Source: Sambucus nigra (lineage: Eukaryota; Streptophyta; Magnoliopsida; Dipsacales; Adoxaceae). From it: a stretch of DNA of 64,000 nt. The DNA is taken from positions 1,712,144 to 1,776,143 of the forward strand of contig CASBWL010000053.1 in the NCBI GenBank assembly GCA_949130495.1, written 5' to 3'. A program made the position numbers and the translations under genes. Below are positions 46,685 through 59,199 of the stretch, in pieces (position 1 is the first letter of the stretch; each line of letters opens with the position of its first letter). The notes beneath the pieces were generated by a model. The model was not told the origin of the DNA, searched no databases, and saw nothing but the letters and a program-made list of their open reading frames with translations.

Positions 46685-49600
46685 TAACACCTCCCACGGG
46701 ACCAATGTAACCTATAGGAACTAAATGTCCCCATGGGTGGAACCAATACCTCCCACTGGACCAAAGTAACTCGTAGGAACTGAACCCGTTGCCGCGGGAC
46801 TCCCGATTTGAGAATACAACGATAATTTGCATATTTATAGACTTATGTTTAAAAACACGGCGCTAGAGGGTGAGAACTCGAAACAGCCCCTGAACGTCCC
46901 CGTGGGTGGAACCAACACCTCCCATGGGACAAATGTAACTCGTAGGAACTGACCCCAAAGCCACGGGACTCCGGGTTTGAGAATACGAAGGTAATTTGCA
47001 TATTTTTAGACTTAGGCAAAACATGGCGTTAGAGGGTGAAAACTCGAAACAGCCCCCAAACAGCCCTATGGGTGGCACCAACACCTCCCACGGGAACAAT
47101 GTAACTCGTAGGAACTGACCCCGCAGCCGCGGTACTCCCGGTTTGAGAATACGATGATAATTTGCATATTTCTAGACATAGGCTTAAAAACATGGCGTTA
47201 GAGGGTGAGAACTCGAAACAACCCACGAACGTCCCCGTGGTTGGCACCAACACCTCCCATGGGACCAATGTAACTCGTCGGAACTCACCCCACAGCCGCA
47301 GGACTCCCGGTTTGAGAATACGATGGTAATTTGCATAGTTCTAGACTTAGGCTTAAAAACATGGCGTTAGAGGGTGAGAACTCGAAACAGCCCCCGAACA
47401 TCCCCGTGGGTGGCACCAACACCTCCCACCGGATCAATGTAACTCATAGGAACTGACCCCGCAGCCGCCGGACTCCCGATTTGAGAATACGATAATAATT
47501 TGCATATTTCTAGACTTAGGCTTAAAAACATGGCGTTAGAGGGTGAGAACTCGAAACAGCCTCCGAACGTCCCTGTGGGTGGCACCAACACCTCCCACGG
47601 GACCAATGTAACTCATAGGAACTGACCCCGCAGCCGCGGGACTCCCGGTTTGAGAATACGATGGTCATTCGCATATTTCTAGACTTAAGCAAAACATGGC
47701 GTTAGAGGGTGAAAACTCGAAATAGCCCACGAACGGTCCCGTGGGTGGCACCAACACCTCTGACGGGACCAATGTAACTCTTAAGAACTGACCCCACAGA
47801 CGCGGGACTCCCGGTTTGAGAATACGATGATAATTTGCGTATTTCTAGACTAAGTCTTAAAAACGTGGCGTTGGAGGGTGAGAACTCGAAATAGCCCCCG
47901 AACGTCCCCGTGGGTGGCACCAACACCTCCCACGGGACCAATGTAACTCGTAGGAAATGACCCCGTAGCCGCGGAACTCCCGGTTTGAGAATATGATGGT
48001 AATTTGCATAATTCTGGCTTAGGCTTAAAAACATGGCGTTAGAGGGTGAAAACTCGAAACAGCCTCCGAACGGCCCTGTGGGTGGTACCGACTCCTCCCA
48101 CGAGACCAATGTAACTCGTAGGAACTAACACCGCAGTCGCGGGACTCGCAGTTTGAGAGTACGATGACAATTTGCATATTTTTAGACTTAGGCTAAAAAA
48201 CATGGCGTTAGAGGGTGAAAACTCGAAACAACCTTCTAACGGCCCCATTGGTGGCACCAACACCTCCCACGGGACCAATGTAACACGTAGGAACTGACCC
48301 CGCAGCCGTGGGACTCCCGGTTTGAGAATACGATGATAATTTGCATATTTCTAAACTTTGGCTTACAAACATGGCGTTAGAGGGTGAGAACTCAAAACAA
48401 CCCCCGAACGTCCCCGTGGGTGGCCCCAACACCTCCCACGGGACCAATGTAACTCGTCGGAATAGACCTTGCAGAAGCGGGACTCCCGGTTTGAGAATAC
48501 GACAGTTATTTGCATATTTCTATACTTAAGAAAAACATGACGTTAGAGGTGGAAAACTCGAAAATGCCCCCGAACGGTCCCTTGGGTGACACCAACACTT
48601 CCCACGGAACCAATGTAACTCGTAGGAACTGACCCCGCAGCCGCGGGACTTCCGGTTTGAGAATACGATGATAATTTGCATAGTTATAGAGTTAGGCTTA
48701 AAAACATAGCGTTAGAGGGTGAGAACTCGAAATAGCCCCCGAACGTCCCCGTGGGTGGCACCAACACCTCCCACGGGTCCAATGTAACTCGTAGGAACTG
48801 ACACTGCAGCCACGGAACTCCTGATTTGAGAATACGATGGTAATTTGCATATTTCTAGGCTTAGGCTTAAAAACATGGCGTTAGAGGGTGAAAACTCGAA
48901 ACAGCCACCGAATGGTCCCGTGGGTGGCACCGACACCTCCCACGGAACCAATGTAACCAGTAGGAACTGACCTCGTAGCCGCGGGACTCTCGGTTTGAGA
49001 ATACGACGATAATTTGCATATTTCTAGACTTAGGCTTAAAAACATGGCGTTAGAGGGTGAGAACTCGAAACAGCCCCCGAACAGCCTCGTGGGTGCCACC
49101 AACACCTCCAACGGGACCAATGTAACTCATCAGAACAGACCCCTCAGAAGCGGGACTTCCAGTTTGAAAATACGACTTTAATTTGCATATTTCTATACTT
49201 AAGCAAAACATTGTGTTAGAGGGTGAAAACTCGAAACAGCCCACGAACGCCCCCGTGGAAGACACCAACACTTCCCACAGAACCAATGTAACTCATAGGA
49301 ACTGACCAGCAGCCGTGGGACCCCCGGTTTGAGAATACGACCATAATTTGCATGTTTCTAAAGTTAGGCTTAAAAACACAGCGTTAAAGGGTGAAAACTC
49401 GAAACAGCCTCCGAACGTCCCCGTGGGTGGCACCAACACCTCCCACGGGACCAATGTAACTCGTAGGAACTGACCCCGCAGCTGCGGAACTCCCCGTTTG
49501 AGAATACAATGGTTATTTGCATATTTCTAGGCTTAGGCTTAAAAACACGGCGTTAGAGGGTGAAAACTCGAAAGAGCACCCGAACGGCCCCGTAGGGGGC

Positions 49601-52600
49601 ACCGATTCCTCCGACGGGACCAATGTAACTCGTAGCAACTGACCTCGTAGCCGCGGGACTCTTGATTTGAGAATACAAAGATAATTTGCACATTTCTAGA
49701 CTTAGGCTTAAAAATATGGCGTTAGAGGGTAAAAACTCGAAACAGCCCCCGAACGGCCCCGTAGGTGGCACCAACACCTCCCACGGGACCAATGTAACTC
49801 GTAGGAACAGAACCCGCAGCCGCAGGACTCCCGGTTTAAGAATACGACGATAATTTTCATATTTCTGGACTTTGGCTTAAAAACATGGCTTGAGAGGGTG
49901 AGAACTCGAAACAACCCCCGTACGTCCCCGTGGGTGACACCAACACCTCCCACGGGACCAATATAACTCGTAGGAAATGACCCAGTAGCCACGGGACTCC
50001 CCGTTTGAGAATAGGAAGGTAATTTGGATATTTCTAATCTTGGGAAAAATATGGCGTTAGAGGGTAAAAACTCGCAACATCGGGTGGCACCAATACCTCC
50101 CACAGGACCAATGTAACTCGGAGGAACTGACCCCTCGGCCGTCGGACTCCCGATTTGAGAATACGATGATAATTTGTATATTTCTAAACTTAGTCTTAAA
50201 AACATGGCGTTGGAGGGTGAGAACTCGAAATAGCCCCCGAACGTCCCCGTGGGTGGCACCAACACCTCCCACGGGACCAATGTAACTCGTAGGAAATGAC
50301 ACCGCAGCCGCGGGACTCCCGGTTTGAGAATACGAAGGTAATTGGCATATTTCTTAACTTGGGCAAAACATGGAGTTAGAGGGTGAAAACTCAAAACAAC
50401 CCCTAAACGGCCCCGTGTCTGTCACCAACACAACCCACGGGACCAATGTAACTCGTAGGAACTGACCCCGCAGCCGCGGGACTCCAGGTTTGAGAATACG
50501 ATGATAATTTGCATATTTCTAGAGTTAGGCTTAAAAACATGGCGTTAGAGGGTGAGAACTCAAAACAGCCACTAAACGCCCCCGTGGGTGGCATCAACAC
50601 CTTCCATGGGACAAATGTAACTCGTAGGAACTTACCTCACAGCCGCGGGACTCCCGATTTGAGAATACGAAGGTAATATGCATATTTCTAGACTTAGGCA
50701 AAACATGGCGTTAGAGGGTGAAAACTCGAAACATCCCCCGAACGTCCCCGTGGGTGGCACGAACACCTCTCACGGGACCAATTTAACTCGTAGGAACTGA
50801 CCCCGCAGCCATGGGACTCCCGGTTTGAGAATACGACGATAATTTACAAATTTCTAGAGTTAGGCTTAAAAACATAGCGTTATAGGGTGAGAACTCAAAA
50901 CAGCCCCCGAACATCCCCGTGGGTGGCACCAACACCTCCCACAGGACCAGTGTAACTCGTAGGGACGGACCCCGTAGCCGCGGAACTCTCAGTTTTAGAA
51001 TACGATGGTAATTTGCATATTACTAGGCTTAGGCTTAAAAACATGGCGTTAGGGGATGAAAACTCGAAACAGCCCCTGAACGGCTCCGTGGGTGGCACCG
51101 ACACCTCCCACGGGACTAATATAATTCGTAGGAACTAACCTCGCAGCCGCGGGACTCTCGGTTTGAGAATACGACGATAATTTGCATATTTATTGACTTA
51201 GGCTTCGAAACATGGCGTTAGAGGGTGAGAACTCGAAATAGCCCCCGAACGTCCCCGTGGGTGGCACCAACACCACCCACGGGACCAATGTAACTCGTCG
51301 GAATAGACCACGCAGAAGTGGGACTCCTGGTTTAAGAATACGACGGTAATTTGCATATTTCTACACTTAAGCAAAACATGGCGTTAGAGGGTGAAAACTC
51401 GAAATAGCCCCCGAACGGCCCCGTGGGTGGCACCAACACTTCCCACGGAACCAATGTAACTCGTAGGAATTGACCTCGCAGCCGCGGGACTCCCGGTTTG
51501 AGAATACGACGATAATTTGCATATTTATAAAGTTAGGCTTAAAAACATATCGTTAGATGGTGAAAACTCAAAACAGCCCCCGAACGTCCCCGTGGGTGGC
51601 ACCAACACCTCCCACTGGACCAATGTAACTCGTAGGAACTGACCCCGCAGCCGCGGAACTCTCGGTTTGAGAATACGATGGAAATTTGCATATTTCTAAG
51701 CTTAGGCTTAAAAACATGGCGTTAGAGGGTGAAAACTCGAAACATCCCTCGAACAGCCCCGTGGGTGGAACCAACACCTCCCACGAGACCAATGTAACTA
51801 GTAGGAACTGACCTCGTAGCCGCGAGACTCTCGGTTTGAGAATACGACGATAATTTGCACATTTATAGACTTAGGCTTAAAAATATGGCGTTAGAGGGTG
51901 AAAACTCGAAACAGCCCCCGAACGACCCCGTGGGTGGCACCAACACCTCCCGCAGGACCAATGTAACTCGTATGAACTGACCCCACAGCCGCAGGACTCT
52001 TGATTTGAGAATATGACGATAACTTGCATATTTCTAGACTTTGGTTTAAAAACATGGCTTTAGAGGGTGACAACTCGAAACAGCCCCCGAACGTCCCCGT
52101 GGGTGGCACCAACACCTCCCACGGGACCAATATAACTCGTTGGAAATGACCAAGCAGTCGCGGGACTCCCCGTTTGAGAATACGAAGATAATTTGCATAT
52201 TTCTAGACTTGGGCAAAATAAGACGTTAGAGGGTGAAAACTCGAAACAGCCTCCGAACGGCCCCATGGGGGAAACCAATACCTCCCACGGGACCAATGTA
52301 ACTCGGAGGAACTGACATCCCAGCCGCGGGACTCCCGATTTGAGAATACGATGATAATTTGTATACTTCTAGACATAGGCTTACAAACATGGCGTTAGAG
52401 GGTGAAAACTCGAAATAGCCCCCGAACGGTCCCGTGGGTGGCACCAACACCTCCCACGGGACCAATGTAACTCGTAGGAAGTGCCCCATGGATGAGGGAC
52501 TCCAAGTTTGAGAATACAACGATAATTTGTATATTTCTAGACTTAGTCTTAAAAACATGGCGTCGGAGGGTGAGAACTCGAAATAGCCCCCGAACGTCCC

Positions 52601-55600
52601 TGTGGGTGGCACCAACACCTCCCACGTGACCAATGTATCTCGTAGGAAATGACCCCACAGCCGCGGGACTCTCGGTTTGAGAATACAAAGGTAATTGGCA
52701 TATTTCTTTACTTGGGCAAAACATGGCGTGAGAGGTTGAAAACTCAAAACAGCCCCCAAACAGCCCTTGGGTGGCACCAACAACTCCCACGGGACTCTCG
52801 GTTTAAGAATACGATGATAATTTGCATATTTCTAGAGTTAGGCTTTAAAACATGGTGTTAGAGAGTGAGAACTCGAAACAGCCACTGAACGCCCCCGTGG
52901 GTGGCACCAACACCTTCCATGGGACAAATGTAACTCGTAGGAACTAACCTCGCAGCCGCGGGACTCCCCATTTGAGAATACGAAGGTAATTTGCATATTT
53001 CTAGACTTAGGGAAAACATGTCATTAGAGGGTGAAAACTCAAAACAGCCCCCAAATGGCCCCGTGGGTGGTACCAACACCTCTCACGAGACCAATTTAAC
53101 TCGTTGGTACTGACCCCGCAACCGCGGGACTCCCGGTTTGAGAATACGACGATAATTTGCATATTTCTAGACTTAGGCTTAAAAACATGGCGTTAGACGG
53201 TGAGAACCCAAAATAGACCAAGAACGTCCCCGTGGGTGGCACCATAACCTCCCACGGGACTAATGTAACTCATAGGAACTGATCCCACAGCCGCGGGACT
53301 CCCGGTTTGAGAATACGATGGTAATTTGGATATTTCTAGACTTCGGCTTAAAAATATGGCGTTAGACGGTGAGAACTCGAAACAGCCCCCGAACGTCCCC
53401 GTGTGTGGCACCAACACCTCCCACGGGACGAAACTCCTCGAAACTGACCCCGCCGCCGCGGGACTCCCGGTTTGAGAATACGACGGTAATTTACATATTT
53501 CTAGACTTAAGTAAAACATGGCGTTAGAGGGTGAAAACTCGAAATAGCCCCCAAACGGCCCCGTGGGTGACACCAACACTTCCCACGGAACCAATGTAAC
53601 TCGTAGGAACTGACCCCCCCAGCCGCAGGACTCCCAGTTTGAGAATACGACAATAATTTGCATATTTATAAAGTTAGGCTTAAAAACATAGCGTTAGAGG
53701 GTGAGAACTCAAAACAGCCCCCGAACGTCCCCGTGGGTAGCACCAACACCTCCCACTGGACCAATGTTACTCGTAAGAACTGACCCCGCTGGCGCGGAAC
53801 TCCCGGTTTGAGAATACGATGGAAATTTGCATATTCTTAAGCATAGGCTTAAAAACTTGGCGTTAGAGGGTGAAAACTCAAAACATCCCCCGAATGGCCC
53901 CGTGGGTGGCACCGACACCTCCCACGGGACCAATGTAACTCGTAGGAACTGACCTCGCAGCCGTGGTACTCTCGGTTTGAGAATACGATGATAATTTGCA
54001 CATTTCTAGACTTAGGCTTAAAAATATGGCGTTAGAGGGTGAAAACTCAAAACAGCCCCGAACGGCCCCGTGGGTGGCACCAACACCTCCCACGGGATCA
54101 ATGTAACTCGTAGAAAGTGACCCCGTAGCCGCGAGACTCCTGGTTTGGGAATACGACGATAATTTGCATATTTCTGGACTTTGGCTTAAAAACATGGCTT
54201 TAGAGGGTGAGAACTCGAAACAGCCCCCAAATGTCCCCGTGGGTGGCACCAACACCTCCCACGGGACCAATATAACTCGTAGGAAATGACCAAGCAGTCG
54301 CGGGACTCCCCGTTTGAGAATACGAAGGTAATTTGAAAAATTTCTAGACTTGGCCAAAACAAGGCGTTAGAGGGTGAAAGCTCGAAACAGCCTCTGAATG
54401 GCCCCATGGGTGGCACCAATACCTACCACGGGACCAATGTAACTCAGAGGAACAGCCCCCCGATCATGGGAGTCCCGATTTGAGAATACGGCGATAATTT
54501 GTATATTTCTAGACATAAGCTTACAAACATGGCGTTAGAGGGTGAAAACTCGAAATAGCCCCCGAACTGTCCCGTGGGTGGCACCAACATCTCCCACGGG
54601 ACCAATGTAACTCGTAGGAACTGACCCCACGGACGCGGGACTCCCGGTTTGAGAATACAATGATAATTTGCATATTTCTAGACTTAGTCTTAAAAACATG
54701 GCGTCGGAGGGTGAGAACTCGAAATAGCCCCCGAAAGTCCCCGTGGGTGGCACCAATACCTCCCACGGGACCAATGTAATTCGTAGGAAATGACCCCGTA
54801 GCCGCGGGACTCTCGGTTTGAGAATACGAAGGTAATTAGCATATTTCTTGACTTGGGCAAAACATGGCGTTAGAGGGTGAATACTTGAAACAGCCCCCAA
54901 ACGGCCCCTTAGGTGGCACCAACATCTCACACGGGACCAAAGTAACTTGTAGGAACTGACCCCGCAGCCGCGGGACTCCCGGTTTGAGAATACGATGATA
55001 ATTTGCATATTTCTAGAGTTAGGCTTAAAAACATAGCGTTAGAGGGTGATGACTCGAAACAGCAATCGAACGCCCCCGTGGGTGGAACCAACACCTTCCA
55101 CGGGACGAATGTAACTCGTAGGAACTAACCTCGCAGCCGAGGGACTCCCGATTTGAGAATACGAAGGCAATTTGCATATTTCTAGACTTAAGTAAAACAT
55201 GGCGTTAGAGGGTGAAAACTCGAAACAGCCCCCAAACGGCCCGGTGGGTGGAACCAACACCTCTCACGAGACCAATTTAACTCGTAGGAACTGACCCCGC
55301 AGCCGCGGGACTCCCGGTTTGAGAATACGATGATAATTTGGATATTTATAGACTTAGGCTTAAAACATGGCATTAGAGGGTGAGAACTCGAAATAGCCCA
55401 CGAACGTCCTCGTGGGTGGCACCAACACCTCCCACGGGAATAATGTAACTCGTAGGAACTGATCCCATAGCCGCGAGACTCCCGGTTTGAGAATACGACG
55501 GTAATTTGGATATTTCTAGACATCGGCTTAAAAATATGGCGTTAGAGGGTGAGAACTCGAAACAACCCCCGAACGTCCCCGTGGGTGGCACCAACACCTC

Positions 55601-57033
55601 CCATGGGACCAACGTAACTCGTCGGAACTGGCCCCGCCGCCGCGGGACTCCCGGTTTGAGCATACGACGGTAATTTGCATATTTCTAGACTTAAGGAAAA
55701 CATGGCGTTAGAGGGTGAAAACTCGAAACATCCCCCGAACGGCCCTCTGGTGGCACCAACACCTCCCACGGGACCAATATAACTCGTAGGAACTGACCCC
55801 GCAGCCATGGGACTCCCGGTTTGAGAATACAATGATAATATACATATTTTTAGGCTTAGGCTTAAAAACATTGCGTTAGAGGGTGAAAACTCGAAACAGC
55901 CTCTAACGGCCCTTTGGGTGGTACCAACACCTCCCACTGGACCAATGTAACACGTAGGAACTGATCCCACAGCCACGGGACTCCCAGTTTGAGAATACGA
56001 CGATAATTTGCAAATTTCTAGAGTTAGGCTTAAAAACATAGCGTTAGAGGGTGAGAACTCGAAACAGCCCCCGAACATCCCCGTGGGTGGCACCAACACC
56101 TCCCACATGACCAGTGTAACTCGTAGGAACGGACCCCGTAGCCGCGGAACTCCCGGTTTTAGAATACGATGGTAATTTGCATATTACTAGGCTTAGGCTT
56201 AAAAATATGGCGTTAGAGGATGAAAATTCGAAACAGCCCCCGAACGTCCCCGTGGGTGGTACCAACGCCTCCCACGGGACTAATTTAACTCGTAGGAACT
56301 GACCTCGAAGCCGCGGGACTCCTTGTTTGAGAATACGATGATAATTTGAATATTTTTCTAGACTTAGGCTTAAAAACATGGCGTTAGAGGTTGAAAACTC
56401 GAAACAGCCCCCGAACGGCCCCGTGGGTGGCACCAACCCCTCCTACGGGACCAATGTAATTCATAGGAACTGACCCCGCAGTCGCGGGACTCCCGGTTTG
56501 AGAAAACGACGATAATTTGCATATTTCTAAACTGGGGCTTAAAAACATGGCGTTAGAGGGTGAGAAGTCGAAACAGCCCCCGAACGTCCCCGTGGGTGGG
56601 ACCAACACCTCCCACGGGACCAATGTAACTCGTACGAAATGACCCAGCAGCCGCAGGACTCCCCGTTTGAGAATACGAAGGTAATTTTCATATTTCTAGA
56701 CTTGGGGAAAACATGGCGTTAGAAGGTGAAAACTCGAAACATCCCCCGAACGGCCCCGTGGGTGGCACCAACACCTCCCACGGGACCAATGTAACTCGAA
56801 GGAACTGACCCCGCAATCGCGGGACTCCCGATTTGAGAATACGACGATAATTTGTATATTTCTAGACTTAGGCTTAAAAACATGGCGGTAGAGGGTGAGA
56901 ACTAGAAACAGCCCCCGAACGTCCCCGTGGGTGGCACCAACACCTCCCACTGGACCAATGTAACTCGTAGGAACTGACCCCATAGCCGCGAGACTCTCAG
57001 TTTGAGAATACGATGGTAATTTGCATATTTCTA
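46685..57033. repeat. Tandem satellite array, ~169-bp monomer, about 61 copies
   Basis: Each unit carries in plus-strand order ATGGCGTTAGAGGGTGA, ACTCGAAACAGCCCCCGAAC, CCCCGTGGGTGGCACCAAC, ACCTCCCACGGGACCAATG, TAACTCGTAGGAACTGACC, CCGCAGCCGCGGGACTCCCG, GTTTGAGAATACGA, TAATTTGCATATTTCTAGAC and TTAGGCTTAAAAAC: 169 bp in the common form, 166 bp where the last block is TTAAGCAAAAC. Copies differ by roughly 5-15% by eye. The array is clearly more GC-rich (about half G+C) than its AT-rich flanks. Monomer length is in the nucleosomal range usual for plant centromeric or subtelomeric satellites. The array is uninterrupted except for small deletions near 50080 and 52780. Confidence 0.97.
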
Positions 57034-57600
57034 CTTGGTTACTAATAATTTTAACTCATATATGCAATTTTTCAGCTTGATTAATTTTTTTGTAAAACTA
57101 CTTGGTTACTCATATTTTTTCTATGTATCCTATCATTTGTAGGATTTTTACACGCGGAACAAACGAAGGAGGCAATGGTCTACAACATGAAGATTGTTTA
57201 TATGTTGTGGACATTCAGGATTTTGTTTTTTGTGTTACAGTCGTCCGGGCTTTTATTGTTTAGTTTTATGGCCGTGAGGGCTTTTAAAATTTGATTGTTG
57301 AATTTTATGGTCGTGAGGGTTTTATAATAAGCAGGTTTTACATTTACAGGTTTTGTAATGTCAAGAAAATAGAAGAAACTCTGCCCAATTTTCTTTTGGT
57401 CTGTTAATTATTAAGACGTGTAATATTTATAAGTTTGTATATATATTTTTTTATTAACAACGTTCTCGATTCGCAATTTGTGATTTTTTTATTATTTTGC
57501 CAATAATAAATATTTGTAACACCTCGTACGCGTCCAACGTTACACGTAGCAACCAATGGTGCACTCACAGGACCCCCAATTTTAGGATTGGACCAAAAAA
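57034..57600 (+). other. AT-rich segment after the satellite, possible transposase 3' exon
   Basis: A T-rich stretch ends in TCATTTGTAG (57131-57140), like a 3' splice site, followed by a short reading FYTRNKRRRQW and a stop. It shares the GGAACAAACGA motif with the tail of the CACTA relic near 60158. A 57510-57570 stretch (TGTAACACCTCGTACG...) resembles an LTR start, but no partner was found. Confidence 0.3.
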
Positions 57601-57621
57601 TATATATATATATATATATAT
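57601..57621. repeat. (TA)n microsatellite
   Basis: About 10 TA units at the left edge of the palindrome-rich block. Confidence 0.9.
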
Positions 57622-57639
57622 TTTATATTATAGTTAAAT

Positions 57640-58239
57640 ATGGTCATGGACTTTGTCCATGACCATTTTTATTTTTTTCGTCGCGCATAAAAATGGTCGC
57701 TGCCAAAGTCCGCGACCATTTTATTTTTATTTTTTTTGTCACGGTTGTGGGTCGCGGACTTTGGTCGCGACCAATTTGTCACGGTTGTGGGTCACGGATG
57801 AAGGCCGCGACCAATTTTTTTTTTGTCACTGTTGTGGGTCACGGATGAGGACCATGACCAATTTTTTTTTTATAATTTTTTTGTCACGGTCGTGGGCCGC
57901 GAATTTTGGCCGCGACCAATTTGTCATGGTTGTGGGTCACGGGTGAGGTTCGCGACCAATTTTTTTTTTTTGTCATGGACGTGGGTCGCGGACTTTGTCC
58001 GCGACCAATTTGTCACGATTGTGAATCAAGGATGAGGGCCGTGACCCATCACGGTATGGGTCTCGGCCCAAGTCCGCGACCATCTGTCGTGACCCCTCTC
58101 GGCCGTGACCATTTTTTGGTCACGGACTTGGGCCGCGACCCACGAAAATGGTCACGCACGAAATGGTCACGACCCAAGTCCGCGACCCACAGTTTTGGTC
58201 TGGGATTTTGACCGTGACCAATCACCAGTTTTGGTGTAG
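57640..58239 (-). mobile_element. CACTA-like terminus with dense subterminal palindromes
   Basis: The right edge on the minus strand reads TACTACACCAAAACTGGTG, one base from a CACTACACCAAAA terminal inverted repeat. Inward lie some twenty copies of GTCACGG, GGTCGCGGAC and GGCCGCGACC in both orientations, partly organised as a ~50-80-bp tandem unit between 57735 and 58025. Dense short direct and inverted motifs next to a CACTA terminus are the usual transposase-binding zone. The opposite terminus was not found. Frames across the block (57653-58211) are repeat artefacts. Confidence 0.55.
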
Positions 58240-58302
58240 TATTTGTTTACTTTCAATACCTAGACTTGATGTAGAGCCTACTACAGGAAACTACTACCCG
58301 GT

Positions 58303-58500
58303 CATTTTCTTTAATGAGTTTTAGTCACTTAAAGATAAGTTAATACATCTCAACGACACAGTGACTGAGATACAGTTGCATCTAGAGGTGGTTCCCGTTA
58401 GCATGACAAAGTGGAAGTTGTTCATGCAGATTGATCAGTCATTCTAGATTCACCGAAGTTACAGAAGCATGCATGAAGGAAAGGCTGACGAACTGAAGGT
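58303..58500 (+). pseudogene. CACTA accessory transposase (Ptta/En/Spm-type), exon relic
   Basis: The plus strand encodes VPVSMTKWKLFMQIDQSF, stop, then HRSYRSMHEGKADELK followed by GTACTC, a plausible splice donor. The pattern (tryptophan, then a charged stretch) resembles the N-terminal part of the plant Ptta/En/Spm DNA-binding protein that pairs with the main CACTA transposase. Tentative on its own; supported by the next exon. Confidence 0.45.
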
Positions 58501-58573
58501 ACTCTTACTTTCTCTTAGTATATGGTTTTCTTTCCATTTCATTTATTTTTATTCTTAGTTTTTTTTTTTTTGC

Positions 58574-58595
58574 GGGGGGGGGGGGGGGGGGGGGG
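58574..58595 (+). repeat. 22-base poly-G tract
   Basis: An uninterrupted run of 22 G after a T tract, in what would be an intron of the CACTA relic. It may be genuine or an assembly error. Confidence 0.85.
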
Positions 58596-59199
58596 TAGGG
58601 GAATTGACGACCATAAAGTAAGATTTAAGTTTAAAAAGCATTAAAATATAGGAAGGAGTTATGCTTCCATGTTAGCACATGTTAGGTATCCATACTTACT
58701 TTTCTAGGATAAGAAAATATTACCTATTCGAAATTGGATATGTTCCTCTTAGGTTTTCTAAAATTCGTCTACATTACAAAAATGTGGGGTACACTCTTTC
58801 TGTAATTCAATAGAGATTGGTCTCAGTAACTAAGATGTGATGTTAAAGACGTATTGCAATTAATCATCAGTGTGCCTCTTATGTAAAAAGTTTAAGAAAA
58901 CCTTACATGAGTTTGTTGCTATACTCCCCTTACTCTCCTCCTCTTCTATCTCCTAAATTGATTAATTTTTAATATTTTACTGAGAGCTATCCCACTATGG
59001 GAAAACTTCCCAATCAATGACATTTTCCATGGTTGTGACAAGATATTGCCATCATGTAACGTGAATTCGATTGTGGGTAATCCTTCTTCAAATTCCAACT
59101 TTTTGAAAGAAATATTTCTCGCAAAATGTATTGTATGCTCTCCTAGCTCTGTACCATAATTTTGATTTTGTGAAATGATATATATTAATTTGTTTTGTA

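Noticed and set aside
46685..57033. CRISPR array or repeat-protein gene
   Set aside because: The whole 169-bp unit repeats with no unique spacers, ruling out CRISPR. The period is not a multiple of three, so no continuous repeat protein can be encoded.
57518..57580. LTR start (TGTAACACCTCGTACG)
   Set aside because: No second LTR, polypurine tract or primer site accompanies it, so an LTR call cannot be supported.
57653..58211. Three overlapping frames with repeated Cys-Gly-Ser-Arg
   Set aside because: They follow the tandem GTCACGG/GTGGGTCG repeat in rotating frames; no protein family fits.
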